Assembly: GCA_904066235.2 (NCBI GenBank) | Contig: CAJFCV020000006.1 | Location: 8,308,001-8,372,000, forward strand | Length of the DNA: 64,000 bases | Reading direction: 5' to 3' | From: Bursaphelenchus xylophilus | Taxonomy: Eukaryota; Nematoda; Chromadorea; Rhabditida; Aphelenchoididae | Part shown: piece by piece, positions 54,988-64,000 of the stretch | How positions within the stretch are numbered: position 1 is the stretch's first letter | Layout of the letters: each line of letters begins with the position of its first letter | Notes under the pieces: generated by a model | Database searches by the model: none | Seen by the model: only the letters and a program-made list of their open reading frames with translations | Told to the model about the DNA's origin: nothing | Translations under genes and position numbers: made by a program

Positions 54988-57740
54988 AACGGCTGAAATA
55001 AAAAACAGTGAACTGAAGAATACAAAAAGAATTTTTTGAGATAGCAAAGCACGCTGAAATAAGTTCAATACGACACAACACTCCACTTTTACAGAATTTT
55101 AGATATTTCTCTTGAATCTAATTACAGAAATATATAAACAAACGCCTTCAAAAGGCTTTCCGAAGACGTAGATTTGCTATCCGATCCAATCGTGCGGAAA
55201 AAATGCAAAAATCGGTTCAAAATCTTCCAATTCTCGCGTTTTGGCGAAGTGCCACTATTGATTTTTTGATAAATATTTTTTGTGGCAATTCGTCGAATTG
55301 CGAAGAGCTAATCTTTTAAAAAACCGCGGTAAATTTTGTTACTATTTCAACTACCGATTGCATCAACATCAACTGTTGAATTTTAAATTTGATTATGTTG
55401 CCCATGAGACATCTCATGTTCGAGCTCGCTTAGAAGGTTCCTGGACGTCTGATTCTACAGGTTTTCCCACTACATCTTCGGGTTAATTCCAGTGTACACA
55501 GAGGTATGTGACTTTTTTACGGTAGGAGCGAAATACGTGTCTTTGATTTTTTTATTATGACGTCATTTAACTTTATTGAATGATGGATAATAATAAATAA
55601 TTCGTACTGATAAAGACGTTGCGCATTATCCTCAGACCTCATAATCGATAAAAAAACAGGTTATACCTCGTTCGATACGAATTAACCCCAATTTTTGGAC
55701 TGTATATTGTAGTGTTCCGCGTATATTAAATTACCACGTTGGACTCTTACTAAGTAGTACTTGTTTGCTTACATAAACTCCAATGCGTGGCGTCTAACGT
55801 ACTTTTCGTATTAATTCCGGTTTGTTTCAACATTTTTATTGAATTTGGCAGTTCGTGGAAACGATTGATTGGGTAATACCGTATCAAATATACACATCAT
55901 TGGCAGAGTAATTGTGGGAATAGTTAATGCAAAAACCTATCTTTGATTTGAGGCTTTCCTTTGACCTTGTTAGGTATTTAAATTATATTTTTTTCTTTCT
56001 TTTGTAATAATATGTGAAGTTTAGTTCAGGTTTTCAAATTTGCTCAATATTTTTACGTCATTTCGTATCTATTTTGTTGCATTTTTTTGACTGTTCACAA
56101 TATTCAAAGTTGTTAACGTTCCTTTTATACTCTAATTACAATTCCTATCATGGTTTGTAGAAGAATGCTTGCGGGGTTGATTCGTGATTACAATTTAACT
56201 ACTCACTTGTTGCAAACAAAATAATTTATGGCTCCGAGAACGAGTGTGTGAGGTCAAAGGGTTACTTTGAAGCCGTAGATAGTAGTTTCGTCTTCTTTTT
56301 ACTGTGGGAAGAGGGTCGTGGAGAATATCTTTTTTTTGTGTTTGCCAAAGATATTATACTGTGACTAGTATAAAATAACGAAATATTGGATTTTTTTCTA
56401 AATATAGGCTCTTATAGTACGTTCTATTATTTTGACTGGTCATAAAACCGATTACTCCTCTTTCTGTGATCTCTTAAATAATTCATTAATTTTTTCGCCC
56501 ATTTTTTGCCACACAATCTTATGGCGTATAAAGTCATCAAAATCCCGACTTCTGACCGGTAACCCATTTCGAGGCGACATAAATTGTGACTGAAATCGAA
56601 GCACGTAAATCACGCACTCTGCTATCTGAAGACGTGAAAAGTGGAACACTTGAGACATAATAATGGAGAGAAAGGCCTAGAAGGCGCATAAAAAGTAAGG
56701 TATTTCCTTATGAATGAGCGTTTCCGTGCCATTGATTCCCTCCCACTCAGCCCAACGGTTCCGGGAACTGGCTCAAAAAAGAATGGAGTTTGAATAATCG
56801 AAGTTAAAATTAGTTCCAACCTTGGTGTTTGATGGTAAACATGAGGGTTTTGTGTTGTAAATATATGGCGCTCAGATATTCTGCACGATTTACTGCATAA
56901 TATACCAAGATTTTTCTAAACGTTTGGTTAATTTGCATGCTGCTAAAAAAGCCTTCACATCTTTTTGATCGTCGCGCAAAAATCTTTCATTCTATGCTGA
57001 TTTTTTTGCATTCGCTGACATTTTATTTCCAAATTAAAAACAGTGCGAAGTCTGTGGTGTCCTGCAGTATGTCCGTTTGATTGTATTTTTGGCATTTGTT
57101 TCTCTTTTCTGTCAACATTACACTCGATCTTGCTAGTTCCAGACAGGGGTTCGTCGGATTTGTAGATTCTTTGTTCTTCCTCTAAACCCGTCTGTAATCG
57201 GCCTCAATGTCTAAGCGGTCACTTTTGCAGCCACCTACCATCGACACTTTATCCTGGAACATGTTTATTTCCTTTGTCGCCTCTGAATGTCTTCCGGTTT
57301 CCGGCTTTTCCAAATCTCTTTATTCGTATTTTAGGCCAAAGCTTTCACCAAAATATATGTGGCTAGTTAGAATTGGTTTTGGCAAGATGAGAGATTTATG
57401 ATGATAGAGATTTGGAAACAAAAAACGATAGAATTAAATGACTGAGGGTACGAAGATTATCGGGTTACAAACTTGTCGTATGCATTATAATTTGCAGATA
57501 TTTATGTTACACTTGACATGTACTGTCTGATCTTCGAAAAATAAAAAGTTTGAAACTGTCTTTAAAGGTCAAAGTTAAGGATTGGAATGATAGGTTGAGT
57601 TGTAAAGATAAATTAAAACCAGATTAAGCAAGGTTCCGTCGAAATACTAGACCGTCTTTTCTTAATCGGCCACATTATTTGCAGTTATTGTAAGCTACAG
57701 GAAGCTAAGGATTATAGAAGAAGTTTGGGAAAAACAAATT
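54988..57740. other. Gene-poor stretch upstream of TTK
   Basis: No gene I can support. A possible terminal exon lies on minus at 56,452-56,595 (after TTTCAG, reading SQFMSPRNGLPVRSRDFDDF and ending KRSQKEE), with only a poor partner at 56,622-56,819; it may be a remnant. Confidence 0.35.
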
Positions 57741-58031
57741 TCAACATGATTGAGGAATATGTTTAAGAATGTCAGAGTTGAGAGCTTCAATGGCCTGGGT
57801 GGCTCCTGAGGGGCCAAAGAGTTCTGCTTTGCAACCCAGGAGAACTGTCGCCTTAGAGTATTTATCGACTACCATCTGCACCTTGAATGCAAATGCAAAA
57901 TGGGTTCCGAGTGGACCTTTTACTCCATAGTCTCTACAGTTCCACCGTCCATCCGCTAATTTTTGCTTCTCTGAACCTTTCGGCCACTCTGCAATCTCTT
58001 TCACCATATTTTCGTAATCTTTAGCTCTCAT
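57741..58031 (-). CDS. Orphan 96-residue protein, unrecognised
   Basis: A single-exon frame starting MRAKDYENMVKEIAEWPKGS, then RWNCRDYGVKG, an aromatic-hydrophobic stretch (THFAFAFKVQMVV), and ending ALNSDILKHIPQSC. Codon use varies in third positions as in the real genes here, unlike the AT-rich surroundings. The mixture of polar and aliphatic residues suggests a small folded domain; no signal peptide or membrane segment. The frame is open upstream to 58,085, so a longer start or an upstream exon is possible. Function unknown. Confidence 0.45.
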   Translation of the reverse strand: MRAKDYENMVKEIAEWPKGSEKQKLADGRWNCRDYGVKGPLGTHFAFAFKVQMVVDKYSKATVLLGCKAELFGPSGATQAIEALNSDILKHIPQSC

Positions 58032-60640
58032 GTTAAAATGATGACAATTTTTTGTCAAAATTCTCAACTTCCTCAATATTTTCAATTCCTCTTTTCCATC
58101 AATTGAAAATATTATACATCATCGCCGAACATAAAAATAGGCTCTCATTTATGGCTTTAGACTTCCTGTTCCATTGATCAAATCCTTTCCCGTCTCTTTT
58201 GTCACATAAATTCGCCGAATTCAGACCGTCGCCGTCTCCGCCGACCGTACATCTTATTTGAAAAAATCACCGTAAATGCTCTCTCATCATAAAATCCGCT
58301 TATCCGCCACCCAAAATTCCCTCAGTTTCACAACAAACAGCAGTCATCTTCTATTGTGGTAGGAACCCTTAATTCTCGAGAGATTTTACACCAAAGAGGC
58401 GTCTTGATCCTCTTTTTGAGCGTATGTTACAATACGAAAGTCTTTGAAACGGTCGTGTCAGCCCTTCAAAGGTTTTTTGGAAAGATGACTGATTTTTTGG
58501 GCGTAAACTATTATGGTAGACTTGAGATCTACCGATTAAAAACCAGAGAATACGGCAGATGAGCTGCTTATTAAAATCTTTTTTGTTTTTGTCGCAACTT
58601 AAAAATATTATAACAAGTAAATGCGTCACAAAAAGACATCTAAGAATACACGGGGTCGGATTAGAAGACTTGGACTTACTCCCTCGCTCTACTGAGCAGT
58701 AATCTAGAAAGTAGAAAAGAATACTCAGATAGGTAGAGCGGGTCGATGAAAGAGAGAGTAGAGTCTTGCAAATTGGATAAGAAAAATTCCGTTTTTACCT
58801 TCACAAATTAAAGAATCAAAGCCTTTAATGGTAGTGGGTTAAGTGGTAGAACAAGTATTGGGGGGTTGTTTTGAAATTCATTGGATTTGGAACGGCTAGA
58901 TGAGGGTGTGAATTCATACGTTTTTTAATATTTATAAGGATTTTTTAATTTTTTGCTAAATAGCTTAGCCTTTATATTTACATACTTTAATGTTAAAACA
59001 CACAATTCCAAAAAAAATCAAAATGATTAGATCTCCCGTGAACCCCATTCCTAACTGTACATATTTTCCCTTTCATCCTTTTCCGTTACATCGTAATTTC
59101 TAAGCACACAATTCATCGAAAATTAATTTAAACTCTTAAAAACCTTTTAATTATGGCAATCACCAATGAACGCAGTTTTTTGGAAGAAATGAAAAGTGAT
59201 TTATTTGCCTCTAGGGTATGAAAAAATGTGGCTTAACCTTTTCCACACCACAGATCTACACTTTCTGCTAGACCCCGTTTACCCGCGCTAATCCACAAAC
59301 ATTTTTTCCAAATTCACGCACCGGATATTACTGTAGAATTACATAGGACACAAACAGCCAAAAAAAGTTCAGGGATTTAGATTTGGGACGTCAGTACCGT
59401 ATTCATCGCTAAGTCTGGATATAAGCTGCTTTCCGCGCTTTACAATTTACCATAATCCCCAAGTTTGGGCATAAAAATGCGGACCTTGAATAGTTATGAA
59501 AGCGATCAGATGTTTGGAAGACCATGTAGGATAAAGGGACGTCACAGGCGAACAGGAAATTAAAGCTCTGGAATCTTTTGGTGTACGGTCTACTTGAATA
59601 TCCGGGTTTCTTATTCTGAAACTTTAAGGGATACAGTGGCGATCTGCGGGATTTATAATCCGTACAAGTAAATTTTGTAGATTTTTTCTGGATTTTGCGC
59701 AGCCTGTTTATCGATTTTTGAATCCAAAGACATTTGGCTAACGGGCCGGGCGTTTGAACATCGAAAAGTGGGCTGCCCGGGTTCAACTTTCAGGATCTCG
59801 AGCCTGGGCTCGGTTTTAAAAAATAGCCTTGAAATCAATCACGATACCATCGTTTAATTTTAATCTAGTAAACTTTTTTTTGATCGCCGCTAAACAAAGT
59901 TAATGGGAAATTTCCTAGACGGGAAATTACAACTTATTTGCCTAATGCATAACCGAAGGCGGATATCTGAACATTAATTAACGACTTCTTTAAGACAACA
60001 AAAATCTAAAAGCGCGTCCTTACCTGTGTTTATACACCGCAATAAAAGCAATTGCAGTTCCTAGAAGACTTCTTCAGCACCTACAGTATGGTTATCATCT
60101 GTTTTTTCATGCCTACTACGTACTGCTGCGATTTCATTTGTTTCTTTGTAGTCCTTTATCCGCAAGCCAAAGAAACTCTATTTTGTAGTTGGCTACAATT
60201 TCTTTTGGGATGGCAAAGCTTCTAAGGGAGGATACGTTCGGTTCCATATGACAAGTAATTTGGGGAGTGACAATTTTAATAAAGTAAATAGGAAAAGTAG
60301 GAAGATAGGCTTATGGTTTGTGCCAATGATGACAATAAGGTGTAGTTTTTTTTTTTATTTTGAGTTTTTTTTCATAATAGAATCAGCCGCCAATAAAAAA
60401 AAATGCAGAGACAACCGAGATTTTTCGGCGCGACATTTGACGAAAATTCGATTTTTTTCTAGCTAATGCATGAAAATTTTAAGTCTTCTCGGCTACCCCT
60501 GCAAATTGCAGGAGATGCGAGTTTTTTCGATATGTAACCTTGCAAGGCCTTGGCCAAAAAGTATGCAAAATTTTAAAATTTTAGTTTGCACTTTGAACAC
60601 ATGCCTTTTCGATTTACGACGCTCAGAGGCTTTCCAAATT
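58032..60640. other. Gene-poor stretch
   Basis: AT-rich. Overlapping minus-strand frames at 59,409-59,838 have no domain. No RNA genes seen. Confidence 0.35.
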
Positions 60641-61340
60641 TTACAGGGTGCGGCAATTTTTCGGCCGGATTTTAATTGGTCATAACTTTTTTAGTTTTTG
60701 GGCAAATGTTAAAATTCTTTTTTTCCCTGAATCCACAGACAACCCCATTTTGTTTAATACCAAATATGTTATACCCGTTCATTAGACTTCAGTAAAAATT
60801 CGAGACAAAGAAAAAGCTCTAATTTTCATAGCTGACAATGGAATTACCCCTAGTGCGGCTCTCAGATTTTCTTTAAATTTTGCACATGGGCCGGACATAG
60901 GCCACACATCAATTCCTGAAAGTTTCAGCCCGTACCTTTCAGGGGTGACCAAGATATTCAACGATTCTTTGCGGTCAGGAGGGCACATGAGTGGTCACAC
61001 AGACAAACTTTTTGGCTATATCTTCGCTAGTTTTGTGCGGAGATAGCTGTTTTTTTGTGGAAACGGTATTCTCCATGGCATGAACAGGCATGAAACTTTT
61101 TACGACAAAATTCGTAAAAAAAGTCATTTTTTCTGGCGATTTTCACACACGCCGAAAAAGCAGAGAAAACGACCGAAAGGCCAATAACTATGAACTAGGT
61201 CCCTGTATATATAACATATTTGGTATTAAACAAAATGGGGTTGTCTGAGGATTCAGGGAAAAAAGAATTTTAACATTCGGATAAAAACTAAAAAAGTTAT
61301 AGCCAGTTCAAATCCGGCCGAAAAATTGCCGCACCTGTAT
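60641..61340. repeat. 700-bp inverted repeat with ~140-bp arms
   Basis: The left arm 60,641-60,780 and the right arm about 61,197-61,340 are reverse complements. Shared words include GGTGCGGCAATTTTTCGGCC at the outer end and GACAACCCCATTTTGTTTAA inside. The loop of ~416 bases contains no convincing gene. A third foldback-type element in the window; its outer sequence differs from the two others. No target duplication was found by eye. Confidence 0.75.
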
Positions 61341-62385
61341 TGCATGATACAGGATTTTTTAATAAATTAGCCAATCAGAACCGGAACATCGCATTTCTAT
61401 TTTAAATGCGGTCTATGATTGCTACGTCGACTTACCTCTCCAAAACATGACACAATCGATGTGATAAGGGCCTTACTTGGTCATCTTAATTTTTAATATC
61501 AATCCTCTCAATTGTGTGGTCCAATAGGCCATGTAAACAGCATCCGAGTTCTTGGTCTCCCTTATTTTTTGTATAATATAATTTGGGACCCATACGACAT
61601 TCTGACGAGGTTTATTTCATTTATTAAAATGCCCAATTTATCGTCTAAGAAGTCTTCCTTAAAACATTGAATTTGTATGTTGTCACAGCTGCAAGTTCAA
61701 TCGCCTTATGGAGTTTCGGCGAAATTCCATCGCATATAATCATATTTTGATCTCCTTGATTTTGAAATTCCTCAAACATGGTTTGGGATTGTAAATCTAA
61801 AGATTACATCTCTCAGTGGTTCCTTTGGAATTTCGTTTCTTGGCCGCTGAAAAGGGGCGGAGTCTCGGGAGACCATTTTTGGAACCGAAAATGTCCCTGT
61901 GAATTAATTATATATATACAGTCGGGGAAACGAAATGGTCGGTTGGGCATTTCCGAGGACACTGTTTACCTGATGGCCTGCTCGGAGAACTGTTAGGTTT
62001 GCTATAATTTTCGGGGAGATTTATGAGTAAGACTAGGACAAATTTTAAGGACATGTTTGGGGGTAGTGTAGTCGAATATACTAACCTTAAAAATTTTGGG
62101 GTATACGGTAGTATCTAAAAAATTATTTTGAATTTCGCCTGGGTTACTGTAATTTTTGACACTTCTGAATTTGACCTCAAAATCTCACGGCTTATATTTG
62201 CTATAACACATTTAAGTTTCTTAAAAATCAGAGACCGGGTTACGGTAGCTCAAATGTTTTAGTCATCAAATATCTTTTCTCCAAGGAACTCCTTAGTTAA
62301 TGTTTTTTTAAAACAAGTGAGTGTATCATTCAATTTATTGTTCGTAAGATTAAAGGTCCCTCCCCCATCCTTCTTTAAATCTAAA
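61341..62385. other. Gene-poor stretch
   Basis: No gene supported; a 72-codon frame at 61,778-61,996 has no domain and no splice context. Confidence 0.35.
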
Positions 62386-62835
62386 TTACCGGAATCCTCC
62401 AACTGACATCTGACACCGTCTGCAGACTTCCTTATGGTATAGTTGCAAGAGTTTTACCATAAAAAGACCTCCCCCTTTCTTCGCGGAATCTCCGATGACA
62501 GCTTTTAATTTGTAAATCGTAAGCTTTGTTTTCCCGGATATTGCGTCACACGTGCAATTGCACGTAACCTTTAAAAACCCGTCGATTTGGTTATCCGAAA
62601 AAATTGTGAAATTTTTTGAATTGAACTCTAAAGCCGACCAAATAATATTCGAGAGCCTTCCGCATTCGTGGCCGGAACTTAACAGCCAAAAGTATTTTTG
62701 TTCGAGATCATCCGCAAGAATTGGAACGTGGGAGTAGAGCAGTGGGGGCATCTCCGGGTGGATCTGAAGTTTGGATAAAGGACATGACTTTATGCAAAAC
62801 CTGGGTTGGGATTTATGAAAATTGTGAGGGCACAT
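62386..62835 (-). CDS. Orphan cysteine-rich 149-residue protein
   Basis: A single-exon frame starting MCPHNFHKSQPRFCIKSCPL, with ten cysteines, among them a CNCTC cluster and CRRC near the end. Codon use looks coding. A TTTCAG acceptor about 20 bases before the ATG would suit trans-splicing. There is no signal peptide, so disulfide-stabilised secretion is not obvious; the cysteines may instead bind metal. Charged and hydrophobic residues alternate around LKVTCNCTC and KLTIYKLKAVIG, like beta strands. No family recognised. It may also be one exon of a longer gene. Confidence 0.45.
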   Translation of the reverse strand: MCPHNFHKSQPRFCIKSCPLSKLQIHPEMPPLLYSHVPILADDLEQKYFWLLSSGHECGRLSNIIWSALEFNSKNFTIFSDNQIDGFLKVTCNCTCDAISGKTKLTIYKLKAVIGDSAKKGGGLFMVKLLQLYHKEVCRRCQMSVGGFR

Positions 62836-64000
62836 GGAAATGTTAGGAATATTTTTAAATTACTGAAACTCCCAATTTTTGCAAAAACAAGTCACGCTTG
62901 TTTTGGCCAAAGCGAATTTATTGTGACAAATTATGCAAATTTTGGGCAAATTTATAAAATCATGTTAGTTTTTTAAATAAAATTTTCCGGAAAATCAACA
63001 AAATTTATACATGAATATGTTGGTAATTTATCCAAATCTTACGGTATACCCTCCCACTGCCTGATATAGTCTTTGAAATGTATTTTCCTCAGTAAGTTTT
63101 CACATCTAATCTCTACAGTATTGAAATGCCGTCCTCATCCTTTATTTGCATAACATTTTGGTCATAAGGAATGACATCTTTCCTCCCTCACTTTCTTATT
63201 TATGTTAGTCTCAAGTGGAAGGTGTAGGATTACAACTAAACTATAACAAATAAACTCCTACAATAACAAGATCCGCGCCTTTATCCACATGAATCGGGTC
63301 AGCTTTGGGCCGAACATGACGCTGGGCATTACTCTTGGAGCACGAAACCATCGCTCAAATTTATGAAAGGCGTTTGGAAAGGGATACGATGCTCGTTGAA
63401 AAGCACTGTCGCCGTTGGCATTTATTATGTTTTTTGCGGTTTTTTTATGATCCTCGTTATAGACAGTTTATGTTTTATTCAGTAATGACTCCAGCCAATT
63501 TTTTATTTCTTTTCTCTTATTAGATAATAGAGTAATATTTAACTCAAATTAGAGGCCATTCTACTTCTGGATGATCAGTTTTGACATATAAAACAGTTAG
63601 AATGCAAACCTAAGGCCGTATGCAAAACCTTTCATTCGAATTTTCGAATTCCCGCCAATCTTGGCATTCTGTTTTATGGTCTAATTTAGCCCCCATTTGA
63701 CAATTATAAAGCAAAAACATCGAATAAAATTGATTTAAAGTCCAGCTTTTTTATTGGGTTATTTTGAGGCATTAAATTATGCATGACGAATCCTGAGACT
63801 GCATCGAGAACCCCACGTCTTTAACAGCAATTGAGCTTGGCCTAATTCTCAAAGTGCATACGACGCTGTTGTATTTTACAATGACATCAGCTCGTTTTTG
63901 CGCCTTTTACCACCCCGTCTTCCAATTTTTCCCCCGCATCCGGATATTATTGTAGATTAACGGCTATTTGTGGTCCGATTGCGTAGTTGTCTGGTCAATT
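62836..64000. other. Right edge, no supported gene
   Basis: AT-rich. A frame at 63,335-63,523 begins with a charged stretch (ETIAQIYERRLERDTMLVEK) and could be an exon, but I see no partner. Confidence 0.3.

Overview
The window reads as nuclear DNA of a nematode. Genes are built from many small exons with mostly 35-90 base introns, acceptors end in TTTTAG or TTTCAG, and several genes have an acceptor only a few bases before the ATG, as expected for spliced-leader trans-splicing. Conserved eukaryotic proteins sit beside a BTB gene of nematode type. The sequence is AT-rich. One content feature sets it apart from Caenorhabditis: it encodes a complete Mps1/TTK checkpoint kinase, which C. elegans is known to lack. 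I cannot name the species.

Left part (1-6.5 kb): the 5' part of an unrecognised gene (minus), an AMPK beta subunit, a BTB-type protein and ALG14 (all plus), and the Ragulator subunit LAMTOR5 (minus). AMPK beta and LAMTOR5 are both parts of lysosomal/energy sensing, but they are separate transcription units here.

From 6.5 to 23.9 kb is a gene-poor stretch that may be one giant intron (or upstream region) of an SLC17-type transporter at 23,959-26,920. It holds a tRNA-Gln(TTG), a 1.65-kb inverted-repeat element that itself carries a 225-bp MITE-like insertion with clean target duplications, and a tandem array of GCACTGTGC-type dyads. A second tRNA-Gln(CTG), differing from the first at only three bases, lies in a transporter intron.

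From 29 to 40 kb is gene-dense: an RBM26/27-type RNA-binding protein (plus), then on the minus strand a PDZ protein, a small acidic protein, the XPG/ERCC5 repair nuclease, the spliceosomal protein SmD3 and a 72-residue membrane protein. The last three could be an operon. A second, 2.2-kb palindrome (39.95-42.13 kb) has 176-bp tandem repeats in its arms and a small possible two-exon gene in its loop.

From 42 to 55 kb: tRNA-Lys, a divergent POU-homeodomain factor with a linker of about 200 residues, a UBASH3-like histidine phosphatase lacking the second histidine and carrying a tRNA-His in an intron, APC/C subunit CDC16/APC6, and Mps1/TTK. The checkpoint kinase and a subunit of the complex it restrains are therefore neighbours on the same strand.

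The right end (55-64 kb) is gene-poor, with two orphan single-exon reading frames and a third inverted repeat. All gene models were assembled by hand from splice signals and reading-phase continuity; no alignment or search was run.
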